From the NCBI RefSeq assembly GCF_025685545.1, contig NZ_JAGSYC010000025.1:558001-622000 (forward strand): 64,000 nt of DNA, written 5' to 3'. This DNA is from Granulicella paludicola. GTDB taxonomy: Bacteria > Acidobacteriota > Terriglobia > Terriglobales > Acidobacteriaceae. Shown in pieces: positions 53,690-62,497 of the stretch. Both the position numbers and the translations under genes were made by a program. Below the pieces are notes generated by a model. It searched no databases. It was not told the DNA's origin and saw only the letters and a program-made list of their open reading frames with translations. The stretch's first letter is position 1, and each line of letters begins with the position of its first letter.

Positions 53690-55567
53690 ATGAAGTTCTT
53701 TGATGTGCTGTTTGGTAAGCCGCTGGCTTCGAACGAGGCGCATGCCGAACATATCGGTATTGCAGCGGGTATCCCGATCTTCGGGCTTGATGGACTAACA
53801 AGTGCGGCTTACGGGCCTGAAGCAGCGATGACGCTGCTGATCCCTCTGGGGCTGTGGGGAGTGCAGCATTATCTGCTGCCAATCTTTGGCTTCATCCTTT
53901 CGCTGTTGGTGATTCTCTACTTCAGCTACAGGCAGACGATCGAGGCGTACCCGAACGGTGGCGGCTCGTTCACCGTCGCGAGTGAGAACCTAGGGGACCA
54001 TGCGGGGCTTCTGGCGGCAGCTGCCCTGATGATCGATTACATTTTGACGGCGGCCGTAGGGCTTTCTGCAGGTATCACTGCGCTGGTGAGCGCGGTGCCG
54101 GCGTTGCATCGCTTCCAGTTGGAGATGTGCCTGTTCCTGCTGGTGGTGATTGCCATCGTTAATATGCGCGGTGTGAAGGAGGCCGGGGCAGTGTTTATGC
54201 TGCCGACGTTTCTGTTTGTGGGAACGCTGCTGACCACTATCGGCGTTGGAGTCTACCACTCGCTGATTGCCCATGGTCACCCGGTGGCTCTCGCGGCACC
54301 GCCGATCGACGTAACGCAAATGCAGAAGTTCACGCCGATGCTGATGCTTTGGCTGCTGATGAAGGCATTCTCCAACGGTTGCGCAGCCATGACCGGTGTG
54401 GAAGCGGTATCGAACGGTGTGACCGCCTTCAAAGAGCCGCGCAGCAAGAACGCGAACGGCACGCTGACGGTCATTATCTTCATCCTGATTGTTCTGCTTT
54501 ACGGTCTGAGCTATGTTGCGAAGTCGTATGGCGTGACCGCGATGGACCCCAATGCGAGCAACTATCAGAGCGTGCTTTCGATTGAGGTAGCCGCGGTGTT
54601 TGGGCGTGGCTGGTTCTACTATGTCACCATGGGTGCGGTGCTCGCTGCACTGTCGTTCAGCGTAAATACAGCGTTCGCGGACTTCCCGCGTATGGCTCGA
54701 GCGATCGCCGGCAAAGATTATCTGCCGCACGTCTTTCTGCTGCGTGGACGTCGTTTGCTGTTCTCGCACGGCATCTACGCGCTCACCGGCTTCACCGCGC
54801 TCATCCTGATTCTGTTCGATGGCGTAACCGATCGCCTGATCCCGCTATACGCTATCGGCGCGTTCCTGGCGTTTACGTTGAGCCAGGCTGGCATGGTGCG
54901 CCATTGGCATAAAACGCTCGACGCGAGCCATCGCCACCTGAAAATGTTTATCAATGGCCTCGGCTCCGTCGCAACGGGTATTTCGCTGCTCATTATCCTG
55001 GTGACGAAATTCCTGTACGGAGCCTGGGTGACGGTGCTGCTGGTGCCATTCCTTATCGGCGTGATGCTGATGGTGAAACGTCACTACATGCGCGTGAAGC
55101 GCGAGACAGAAGATCCTACGCCACTGCGGCTTACCGGGCTCGAGCCGCCGATCGTTGTGATCCCAATGGCTCGCTGGGACAAGATTACCGAAAAAGCGAT
55201 GCGCTTTGGCATGACGATGAGTACTGTAGTCAAGGTAGTCCACGTAGATTCGGATGACGCCGATGCGCTAGGCCAGGTGTGGGAAGAGATGGTGCTAAGG
55301 CCGATCCGAGAATCGAACATGCCGGAGCCTGAGTTGATTACGGTCCGTAGCAACTATCGCACGATCCTTTCTCCATTGATGGATTACGTCCTGCAACTGG
55401 AAGACGACAACCCTGGTCGAAAAATCGCGGTACTTCTGCCTGAGTTGGTAGTTCGCCACTGGTGGGAGAATCTGCTGCACAATCAGCGCGTTCAACTGCT
55501 GAAGCTGCTGCTTCTGTTGAAGGGCAACCAGCGGCTGGTGGTTGTTAACATCCCCTGGTACCTATAA
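53690..55567 (+). CDS. APC-superfamily permease, KimA-like potassium or amino acid transporter
   Basis: 625 aa. Twelve membrane helices start after GIPIFGLDGLTSAAYGPEA; TIEAYPNGGGSFTVASENLG and MTGVEAVSNGVTAFKEP are conserved. A cytoplasmic C-terminal domain of about 170 residues (PPIVVIPMARWDKITEKAM ... IAVLLPELVVRHWWENLLH) resembles that of KimA, a proton-coupled potassium importer inhibited by c-di-AMP. Length agrees with KimA (about 600). Potassium as substrate is a family-based inference. Confidence 0.82.
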   Translation: MKFFDVLFGKPLASNEAHAEHIGIAAGIPIFGLDGLTSAAYGPEAAMTLLIPLGLWGVQHYLLPIFGFILSLLVILYFSYRQTIEAYPNGGGSFTVASENLGDHAGLLAAAALMIDYILTAAVGLSAGITALVSAVPALHRFQLEMCLFLLVVIAIVNMRGVKEAGAVFMLPTFLFVGTLLTTIGVGVYHSLIAHGHPVALAAPPIDVTQMQKFTPMLMLWLLMKAFSNGCAAMTGVEAVSNGVTAFKEPRSKNANGTLTVIIFILIVLLYGLSYVAKSYGVTAMDPNASNYQSVLSIEVAAVFGRGWFYYVTMGAVLAALSFSVNTAFADFPRMARAIAGKDYLPHVFLLRGRRLLFSHGIYALTGFTALILILFDGVTDRLIPLYAIGAFLAFTLSQAGMVRHWHKTLDASHRHLKMFINGLGSVATGISLLIILVTKFLYGAWVTVLLVPFLIGVMLMVKRHYMRVKRETEDPTPLRLTGLEPPIVVIPMARWDKITEKAMRFGMTMSTVVKVVHVDSDDADALGQVWEEMVLRPIRESNMPEPELITVRSNYRTILSPLMDYVLQLEDDNPGRKIAVLLPELVVRHWWENLLHNQRVQLLKLLLLLKGNQRLVVVNIPWYL

Positions 55568-55591
55568 CGCAACGAATAGAAGCCTTTCAGT

Positions 55592-55616
55592 AATGCCGCC
55601 TGTGATGGGTGGCATT
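55592..55616. terminator. Hairpin between the permease and cysteine desulfurase genes
   Basis: AATGCCGCC and GGTGGCATT form a 9-bp stem (one G-T pair) with a seven-base loop, followed by GCTGTTTCTGC. It lies between convergent genes. Confidence 0.65.
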
Positions 55617-55636
55617 GCTGTTTCTGCTTGACGCGT

Positions 55637-56809
55637 CTAGATCAGGCTTCGCAGGCGAGCAATGACTTGAGGAATGATTGCAAGCGCAAGATCTATCTCC
55701 TCGGAGCTGGTGAGGCGCGAAAGCGAAAGCCGCAAGCTGCCGCTTGCCTCTCCAGGCGTGAGACCCATCGCGACGAGGACGTGCGAGGGCTCGGTTGCTC
55801 CCGACTGACAGGCGGCGCCGAAGCTTGCGGCGATGCCCTGCATATCGAGCGCAATCAGCAGCGACTCCGCATCGACACCTTCAAAACGCAGATTTGTGGT
55901 GTTGGGTGCTCGGTGGCTCGTTGTGCCGTTCACACTTGTGCCTGGAATCGCCGAGAGCAGTCCCTCTTCCAACCGATCGCGGAGAGCACCGAGAGCGGCG
56001 GCGTTGTTATCTGCTTGCAGCCAAACTTGGGCGAGTTCAGCTGCCCGGCCGAGTGCCACAATGCCTGGCACATTCTCTGTCCCCGCCCGCCTCTGTCGCT
56101 CCTGAGGTCCGCCGTATTGCAAGGGCGTCAGATGCAGGCCGCTGCGGACGAACAGTACGCCAGTGCCCTGGGGCGCGTACATCTTGTGGCCGGAGATGGT
56201 GAGCAGGTCAACATTCTTGAATTCACCGCTCAGATCGAGCGGCAGCTTGCCTGCAGCCTGCACAGCATCGGTATGAAAGACGATCTCCGTGTTGAAAGAC
56301 TTAGCGATACGAGCGAGTTTGCCGACAGGCTGTACGGCACCCGTCTCGTTGTTCGCCAGCATTACGGAGATCAGCTTGGTTTGCGGCGTGAGTGCATCCT
56401 CGAGGCTTGCCGGATCGATGACACCTTCGCGATTGGGTGCGAGATAAGTGACGCGGACGCCGCGCCTCTCGAGCGCTTCGGCAGCGTATAGCACGGCGTG
56501 ATGTTCGATCTGAGTGGTGATGAGGTGAGCTGGTTCGCCTGCATGCAGCCACGGCTGCATTACGCCCATCAGGGCAAGATTGTCGCCTTCGGTGCCGCCG
56601 GAGGTGAACACGATCTCTTTGGTGGAGGCTTTAAGCAACTTTGCGACCGCGTTACGAGCCCGTTCCACTGCGGCGCGCGTGCGCTGACCTGCCTGGTGCG
56701 CCGAACTGGGATTGCCGGAACCGACCGTGAAGTAGGGAAGCATTGCCGCAACCACTTCAGGCAAAACTGGAGTCGTCGCGTTGGCGTCGAGATAGATGCG
56801 CTGCTGCAT
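55637..56809 (-). CDS. Cysteine desulfurase (NifS/IscS family)
   Basis: 390 aa starting RIYLDANATTPVLPEV. The PLP Lys is in TISGHKMYAPQGTGVLF, RAGTENVPGIVALG is conserved, and the catalytic Cys lies in FGAACQSGATEPSHVL. It takes sulfur from cysteine for Fe-S clusters or tRNA thiolation. No iscU or tRNA-thiolation gene adjoins; it is the last gene after the sigma-factor unit, 33 nt downstream of the secretin-like gene. Confidence 0.93.
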   Translation of the reverse strand: MQQRIYLDANATTPVLPEVVAAMLPYFTVGSGNPSSAHQAGQRTRAAVERARNAVAKLLKASTKEIVFTSGGTEGDNLALMGVMQPWLHAGEPAHLITTQIEHHAVLYAAEALERRGVRVTYLAPNREGVIDPASLEDALTPQTKLISVMLANNETGAVQPVGKLARIAKSFNTEIVFHTDAVQAAGKLPLDLSGEFKNVDLLTISGHKMYAPQGTGVLFVRSGLHLTPLQYGGPQERQRRAGTENVPGIVALGRAAELAQVWLQADNNAAALGALRDRLEEGLLSAIPGTSVNGTTSHRAPNTTNLRFEGVDAESLLIALDMQGIAASFGAACQSGATEPSHVLVAMGLTPGEASGSLRLSLSRLTSSEEIDLALAIIPQVIARLRSLI

Positions 56810-56842
56810 GTCTCGATTGTAGAGTCATGCAGCAGCTCTCTC

Positions 56843-57634
56843 CTACTTGATCTGCTCCACCATCACGTCGATATCGAGATGCCTGGTGCTGTTCGGGATA
56901 TCGATGGAGCCGAGCATCAAGGGCTTGCCCAACGTCGCAATGCTGGAGCCTTCGAGTACGCTCTGGCGGACAACCGGCTCCGTTACACCAGCGATGGTGT
57001 TCGTTGAACCGATGCTGGACTGTTCGACCTTTGACTTCAGGCTGACGCCGTTCGCCATCGAAATCACGGTTGCATCGAAACTCATACCCACATCTAAGTA
57101 CGTGAATTGGGTCTGCGAGGCTGCGTTGTCTGTTGAGAACGAGCCGGTAGCTACAGGGATCTTATCGCCTTCTTTCATTGTGCTCCGGTTTCCGTCGGAA
57201 GCCACCAGCGAATAATGCTGCGTTCCGATATTCTTGCCATTTTCAGAAACTGCAACGGTGTATGTCAGCCGGTACAGTTTGCGAGGCCGATCAAGTTCGT
57301 GAATGAAAGCTTCAATCCTGCCGATCTCCTCTGGATAGCTACTGATGGAAATAGCATCCTGGCTTGCGATGAGATAAACCTTCAGTTCAGGAGAGAACAT
57401 ATTGCGCACGGCGACGAGGATCTCGTTGGCATCGTTCTGCGTGGTCACGTTCGCAAGATAAATAGTCTTTGTCACAGAGTGAAGGCGTCGGCAGTCACCC
57501 TCTGCTGTATGGCTTGAAAGCTTATTGCAGTCGGTAGTGGCGTTTGAGTCTGCCGATTGTGCGCGAGCTGCGAGACTGACAGGCAATGCGGCGAAGAGGC
57601 ATAGGCTGCGCAATGTGAGGCGGGAGAGAGTCAT
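56843..57634 (-). CDS. Small secretin-like envelope protein
   Basis: 263 aa from ATG 57634, eight bases after GGAG; the open frame further upstream runs into the neighbouring gene. It has a signal peptide (LRSLCLFAALPVSLAARA). A secretin N-type domain (KTIYLANVTTQNDANEILV, IGRIEAFIHELDRP) is followed by a beta segment (DKIPVATGSF, YLDVGMSFDATVISMANGVS, SSIATLGKPLMLGS) that recalls the secretin barrel, but without a gate region. It is too short for a full channel. Encoded with a sigma factor and its likely anti-sigma. Confidence 0.7.
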   Translation of the reverse strand: MTLSRLTLRSLCLFAALPVSLAARAQSADSNATTDCNKLSSHTAEGDCRRLHSVTKTIYLANVTTQNDANEILVAVRNMFSPELKVYLIASQDAISISSYPEEIGRIEAFIHELDRPRKLYRLTYTVAVSENGKNIGTQHYSLVASDGNRSTMKEGDKIPVATGSFSTDNAASQTQFTYLDVGMSFDATVISMANGVSLKSKVEQSSIGSTNTIAGVTEPVVRQSVLEGSSIATLGKPLMLGSIDIPNSTRHLDIDVMVEQIK

Positions 57635-57662
57635 GCTGAAGGCTCCGATCATGAAGTTGAGG

Positions 57663-58397
57663 CTAGTGAGAGGAAGGAGGTTCGATGTCGGTGGCAGGCA
57701 GTATCTCCTCCGACGGTGGAGAAGCAGGGGTAAGGACCTGGGCAGTTGCCAATGGACCGAGCAGGCCATGCACGTACTCGCGGATGCTCGCACGTTCGCG
57801 GGCTTCGGCAACGGCGCTGAGTGCGGACTCGCGCAGAAGATCGAGCGTTGCGATCTCGAGTGGTTGACCGGGGCGGGTGGAGTGGATCAGAAGCGTCTCC
57901 TGGTCTGTCAGCGCGAGCGCCGGAGGCGGATGGCTGGGAGCCAGCGTCTCGGCCAGCGCGAGGGCGTCAATTGCATCGGTGGCGTCGTTTGACGGAGAGG
58001 GCGTCTGTGAAGGCACGTTGGAGGCTCTATGTTTGCCTGCTGCGGTTTCGCTCGGAGGCGCAACGGGCTTATGGTGAAGGCCGATTGCAGGTACAGACGA
58101 GGCTGATTGTGTGGTGGTTGCGATGGACTGCGTTTGCGTATACCTCCAGTGAATCGTAAAACCGACACCGATCCCTGCAAGCGCTATCGCCAGGATGGCG
58201 CCTGATCCTAACGTCAGGCGCGGAAAGCGGGAGTTCAAGCTGAAGCCGATAGTGCGAATTGAGAGAGACGCTCTGTACTCGGCGACAACCTCGCGTTGAG
58301 CGAGGCGCGCGTTGACGCGCTGCTCGATTCCTGCTGGAGCGGTAGTAGAGCCCAGAGCGTGCAGAAGCTGGTCGATGCGCTGATCTGTGGGGTTCAT
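57663..58397 (-). CDS. Membrane protein, probable anti-sigma factor
   Basis: 244 aa. A short cytoplasmic N-terminal part (QRIDQLLHALGSTTAPAGIE) precedes one membrane helix (GAILAIALAGIGVGFTIHW, about residues 65-83) and a Ser/Pro-rich periplasmic tail. No clear zinc HxxxCxxC anti-sigma motif is seen. Its start overlaps the sigma-factor stop by four nt, the usual arrangement of sigma and anti-sigma. The role is inferred from position and topology. Confidence 0.7.
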   Translation of the reverse strand: MNPTDQRIDQLLHALGSTTAPAGIEQRVNARLAQREVVAEYRASLSIRTIGFSLNSRFPRLTLGSGAILAIALAGIGVGFTIHWRYTQTQSIATTTQSASSVPAIGLHHKPVAPPSETAAGKHRASNVPSQTPSPSNDATDAIDALALAETLAPSHPPPALALTDQETLLIHSTRPGQPLEIATLDLLRESALSAVAEARERASIREYVHGLLGPLATAQVLTPASPPSEEILPATDIEPPSSH

Positions 58398-58948
58398 ACA
58401 CGTACTCCTTTCTGTAGGCGTTGACGAAGGTGGGTTCTGGCCCGGAAGAGCAGGGCGCGGACGGCAGACTCGCTTTTGTGAAGTATCTCCGCTATCTGCG
58501 AGGTCTGTAACTCATCCATGGCGGAGAGCAGGAGGACGGCGCGCTCAGCTTTGGGCAGGTGGTCTATGGCCTGCAATACGGCATGCATCTGGCGAGCTTC
58601 GCTAAGAGCCTGATCGGCGGCGACCGTCTGTGCTGCGAGGGATTCAGCAAAGCCTACATCGAACTGCTGCGGCTTGATGCGACGTTTGCGATCGAGAGCC
58701 AGGTTCCACGCGATGCGAACGAGCCAAACGCGCATGTCGCGGACTTCATTGAGCTTGCGGCCATGCTCGATGACGCGCACGAAGGCATCCTGCACGACGT
58801 CCTCGGCCTCGGTCTGACTGCGCAGGATAGAGTGTGCGACGCGGAAGAGGAGTGCGGAGTAGGTTTCCACCAGTACGGCCAGATCGATCTCCGATCGTAC
58901 CGCCTGCATGGACGACATCCCCAAGCTGAATCCCTCAAGCGCATTCAT
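58394..58948 (-). CDS. ECF-type RNA polymerase sigma factor
   Basis: 184 aa. Region 2: LVETYSALLFRVAHSIL, QTEAEDVVQDAFVRVIEH and DMRVWLVRIAWNLALDRKRR. Region 4: QAIDHLPKAERAVLLLSAMD and TSQIAEILHKSESAVRALLFRARTHL. The start could also be ATG at residue 11. It heads a unit with the membrane protein and the secretin-like gene, so it probably responds to envelope conditions and may control its own operon. Confidence 0.92.
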   Translation of the reverse strand: MNALEGFSLGMSSMQAVRSEIDLAVLVETYSALLFRVAHSILRSQTEAEDVVQDAFVRVIEHGRKLNEVRDMRVWLVRIAWNLALDRKRRIKPQQFDVGFAESLAAQTVAADQALSEARQMHAVLQAIDHLPKAERAVLLLSAMDELQTSQIAEILHKSESAVRALLFRARTHLRQRLQKGVRV

Positions 58949-58994
58949 AAATGGCCTTCTACTGGTACAGACGGGCGGGTTTGAAATTCGCTCG

Positions 58995-59009
58995 GTTGAT
59001 TTTCAACCT
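58995..59009. promoter_or_regulatory. Inverted repeat upstream of the sigma-factor gene
   Basis: GGTTGA-TTT-TCAACC, perfect 6-base arms, in the 196-nt gap between the sigma gene and the DinB gene. Possible operator; no other sign of function. Confidence 0.35.
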
Positions 59010-59144
59010 TTCTCACGAAGTGATGGCGGTCTTGCATGGAAGCGTACACGACTGGACGGCGAGACCTCCTGTCGCGGTTTGTCGGCTGGGACGTATGTAT
59101 CTGATAGGCTGATCCTGTTCAAACCACTGCTGGAGGTGATGGAG

Positions 59145-59753
59145 ATGGTCGTGCGTGACAGGTTCGTAAGGATGGCGCTGGTTGTTTGTACGATTTTTTT
59201 GACTGTGCGACTTAGCGCCCAGATGGGTGGCATGGACAAAGCGCAGAGTGTCTCGTCGACTGCGGCGGAGTCGCCCTCGGTGGCACTGGATGAGCCTCTC
59301 AAACTCTTTGAGCAAGAGATGATGGGCGTGGTGAATTCCATGCCGGCCGAAAAGTTTGGCTTCGCTCCCGCAGCAGGGACGTTTGCGGCAGGACAGGGCG
59401 CCAAGTTTGAGGGAGTGCGGACATTTGCCGCCGAGGCCACGCACGTCGCCGAAGCGAACTACTACTTCTTCTCCAGCATCAGCGGTCTGAAGCCGGACGT
59501 GGATGTAAAGACGATTGAGACAATGACGAAGAAGGAAGATATCGTCGCGGTCCTGGCGAAGTCTTTTGCTTTCGGGCACAGGTCCATCGCGACGATCACC
59601 ACGCAGAATGCGTTCCTTCCTATCAAGCCGGTTGACGGTATGAAGACCCGCGCTTCGCTTGCGGCCTTCAGCGTAGCGCATGGCTATGATCACTACGGCC
59701 AGATGGTCGAGTATCTGCGTATGAATGGCGTCATCCCTCCGGGCAGCAAGTAG
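59145..59753 (+). CDS. Secreted DinB-family protein
   Basis: 202 aa from ATG 59145 (GGAGG eight bases upstream; ATG 59139 is too close to it). Signal peptide MVVRDRFVRMALVVCTIF ending RLSAQ. The four-helix DinB/YfiT fold has metal-ligand histidines in AEATHVAEANYYFF and SVAHGYDHYGQMVEYL. DinB-fold proteins bind a metal and include thiol-dependent transferases; exported members are common in this phylum but lack assigned function. Confidence 0.82.
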   Translation: MVVRDRFVRMALVVCTIFLTVRLSAQMGGMDKAQSVSSTAAESPSVALDEPLKLFEQEMMGVVNSMPAEKFGFAPAAGTFAAGQGAKFEGVRTFAAEATHVAEANYYFFSSISGLKPDVDVKTIETMTKKEDIVAVLAKSFAFGHRSIATITTQNAFLPIKPVDGMKTRASLAAFSVAHGYDHYGQMVEYLRMNGVIPPGSK

Positions 59754-59832
59754 TCGCCGGGAGGTGAGGTTAGCAGGGCTGCCCTTTGTCGGCGGCCCTC
59801 TTGCTTTATTCGAACGGGTACGGGAGAAAACG

Positions 59833-61068
59833 ATGGTGAATGCAAGCAGGGTACTGAACAACCTCGACGAACTGCGGGCGTTGACTGCGGACGAACACGG
59901 AGCGCAGCGTCTCGCGTGGTCGCCGGTCTGGCTGAGGGCGCGCGCTTGGTTTGAAGAGAAGCTGAAGTCGCTGCCTGTCGAGCATCATTACGATGCAGCT
60001 GGGAATCACTGGGTCACGCTGCAGGGTGTGAGCCCGAAAGCCCTTCTAGTTGGCAGCCATCTGGATTCGGTGCCGAACGGCGGGTGGCTCGATGGATGCC
60101 TTGGCGTGCTGGCTGCGCTGGAGGTGCTCACGCATTTTTCGGAACGCTACGACGGACGTCCGCCAATTACGATCAAGCTTGTTGACTTTGCGGATGAGGA
60201 GGGCGCGCGCTTCGGTCGCAGCTTGTTCGGCTCCTCCGCGTTCGCTGGTAAAGCGACGATAGAGGCGGACCGTAACCGGACCGATCGCGAGGGCACGACC
60301 CTGGAAGTTGCGCTGGCTGCATGTGGAGTCGCTATCGATCGGGTGGGCGATGCTGTGGCAGAGCAGAAGGACCTCGCAGCGTATCTGGAGCTGCATATTG
60401 AGCAGGGACCGATTCTTGAAGCACAAGGTAAGCCACTCGGCGTTGTGCTCGGGACCAAGGGCGTGGAGCGCTGGGCGATCACGTTTCATGGTCAGGAGGC
60501 GCACTCAGGTTCTACGCCGATGGCTGTGCGTCGCGACGCACTTGCCGCTGCTGCGAAGCTCGCGCTGGAGATTCGACCGATTGCGATGAAGCATCCGCAA
60601 GCGGTTGCCACGATGGGCAGCGTCAAGACCTTTCCCGGCATCGTGACGGCCGTGGTTGGCCGTTGTGAGACGACACTCGACATCCGCGACCTCGATGCAG
60701 AGGTGCTGGCGCAGATGCTAGGGGAGGCTCGCGCGGCGAGTGAACGCTTTGCTGCAGAAGAGCGCTGCACTGTGGAGTGGTCAAAGGTCTGGTCGATTGA
60801 GCCGATACCGTTTCACCTACGGCTGATTGAGCTCTGCGAAGAGGCTGTCGTTGAGACTGTTGGCGTGACGGAGACGCTACCCAGTGGTCCACTTCATGAT
60901 GCAGCGGAGGTGGCGCGCGCCGGTATTCCAACGGTGATGATGTTCGTGCAGAGCCTGAACGGCCTGAGTCACAACTCCGCTGAAGATACAAAGCGCGAGC
61001 ATCTGGAACAGGCTGTTTCCGCGTTCGCGTCTCTTGCGGAGAAGACGGTTGGGTGGATTACAGGTTAA
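59833..61068 (+). CDS. N-carbamoyl-amino acid amidohydrolase / beta-ureidopropionase (M20 family)
   Basis: 411 aa from ATG 59833 with GGGAG upstream. Motifs of the hydantoinase/carbamoylase branch: LLVGSHLDSVPNGGWLDG (His, Asp), VDFADEEGARFG (Glu pair), LELHIEQGPILEAQG (His), AHSGSTPMAVRRDA and the final LSHNSAEDT (His). Allantoate amidohydrolases look similar. The downstream PreT, PreA and dihydropyrimidinase genes make the third step of uracil/thymine breakdown, cleavage of N-carbamoyl-beta-alanine, the best reading. Confidence 0.87.
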   Translation: MVNASRVLNNLDELRALTADEHGAQRLAWSPVWLRARAWFEEKLKSLPVEHHYDAAGNHWVTLQGVSPKALLVGSHLDSVPNGGWLDGCLGVLAALEVLTHFSERYDGRPPITIKLVDFADEEGARFGRSLFGSSAFAGKATIEADRNRTDREGTTLEVALAACGVAIDRVGDAVAEQKDLAAYLELHIEQGPILEAQGKPLGVVLGTKGVERWAITFHGQEAHSGSTPMAVRRDALAAAAKLALEIRPIAMKHPQAVATMGSVKTFPGIVTAVVGRCETTLDIRDLDAEVLAQMLGEARAASERFAAEERCTVEWSKVWSIEPIPFHLRLIELCEEAVVETVGVTETLPSGPLHDAAEVARAGIPTVMMFVQSLNGLSHNSAEDTKREHLEQAVSAFASLAEKTVGWITG

Positions 61069-61165
61069 GTTGCTGCTATTGATTCCTGGCCGGGCGGCTC
61101 CCGCAAACGCGAAGAATGGTGGATAATCAATCTTTCACTCTCAAGCTCAAGGAGTTCTGCTCATT

Positions 61166-62497
61166 GTGAGTACGTCTACTGGCTTTTTTGAGAAGGCACC
61201 CGGCTCGCCGGAGATTGCGGAGCGCTTTGCTGATCTGCATCCTCCGCTTACGCCTGTGGCCGCGATGATTGAGGCGAACCGATGTCTTTACTGCTTCGAT
61301 GCGCCTTGTATGGCGGCATGCCCAACGCATATCGACGTGCCGAAGTTCATAAAGAAGATAGCGAGTGACAATCTCGAAGGCTCAGCACGAACGATCCTCG
61401 ATGCGAATATCCTCGGTGCGAGTTGTTCGCGTGCCTGTCCAGTAGAAGTGTTGTGTGAAGGTTCATGCGTCTTGAACCATCACAATAGCCGACCGATCGA
61501 GATTGGTCGGCTGCAGCGTTTTGCGATGGACGCGTTACATGCGAGCGGAGCGCCTCTCCCCTTTGAACCAGGCAAAGACACAGGCAAGAGAGTGGCGCTG
61601 ATCGGTGCGGGTCCGGCATCGCTCGCCTGCGCGGCAGAGCTTCGACGCCGCGGTATCCAGGCCGATCTCTTCGATGCCCGCGCACTCCCCGGGGGACTCA
61701 ATACCTACGGTATTGCGGAGTACAAGCTGCCCCTGGTGGAGAGCCTGCGCGAGATCGATATGCTCACGCAACTCGGAGTGGACTTCCACTTCAATACGGT
61801 CATCGATGCGAGGGCGCTCGACGATCTTGAAGCCCGTTACGATGCGGTCTTTCTCGGTGTGGGCCTGGGCGCGATCCGCAAACTTGGTATAGCGGGCGAG
61901 GAGCGCGCTGGTGTGACGAACGCGCTGGACATGATCGCTGAGTATAAGAGTGGCACGATGACCTCAGTGCCTGCGAGGGTCGCAGTCATCGGCGCCGGCA
62001 ATACCGCCATCGACGCAGCCATCGCAGCGGTGCGGCTCGGAGCGACGGAGGTCACGATGATCTATCGTCGTGGGCCTGAAAGCATGTCTGCGTTCACCTT
62101 TGAGTACGAACATGCAAAGCAGGAAGGCGTTCGTTTTCTGTGGCACGTCGTACCTTCGGAGCTGATAGGTGAAGAAAGCATAACGTCGCTGCGGCTTGCA
62201 CCCAACCTGGGCCCGCCCGCACACAGATCGGAAAACGCCTGCGAGGTAGCTGTGGACCTCTTGGTGCTCGCGATCGGCCAAGGTACGCACACCGAGTTCC
62301 TTGATGGTGGCAAGGTGGAGCTGGAGCGAGGTCGCATTGTGGTGAGCCGCGCCACCGGACAGACTTCAAACGCGAAGTACTTTGCGGGAGGAGACTGCGC
62401 GAATGGAGGTCGCGAGGTCGTCGATGCTGTCGCCGACGGCAAACGCGCAGGCATCGGGATCGCTAACTATCTGGAGGTAGCCCATGCCAACGCTTGA
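61166..62497 (+). CDS. preT: Dihydropyrimidine dehydrogenase subunit PreT
   Basis: 443 aa from GTG 61166. N-terminal 4Fe-4S ligands (CLYCFDAPCMAACP and CSRACPVEVLCEGSC) are followed by the FAD-binding ALIGAGPASLACAAELRRRG and NAD(P)-binding AVIGAGNTAIDAAIAA domains, and FAGGDCANGGREVVDAVADG. PreT with PreA reduces uracil and thymine with NADH. Its end overlaps preA by 14 nt. Glutamate synthase small subunits share this fold, but the preA partner decides the call. Confidence 0.93.
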   Translation: MSTSTGFFEKAPGSPEIAERFADLHPPLTPVAAMIEANRCLYCFDAPCMAACPTHIDVPKFIKKIASDNLEGSARTILDANILGASCSRACPVEVLCEGSCVLNHHNSRPIEIGRLQRFAMDALHASGAPLPFEPGKDTGKRVALIGAGPASLACAAELRRRGIQADLFDARALPGGLNTYGIAEYKLPLVESLREIDMLTQLGVDFHFNTVIDARALDDLEARYDAVFLGVGLGAIRKLGIAGEERAGVTNALDMIAEYKSGTMTSVPARVAVIGAGNTAIDAAIAAVRLGATEVTMIYRRGPESMSAFTFEYEHAKQEGVRFLWHVVPSELIGEESITSLRLAPNLGPPAHRSENACEVAVDLLVLAIGQGTHTEFLDGGKVELERGRIVVSRATGQTSNAKYFAGGDCANGGREVVDAVADGKRAGIGIANYLEVAHANA

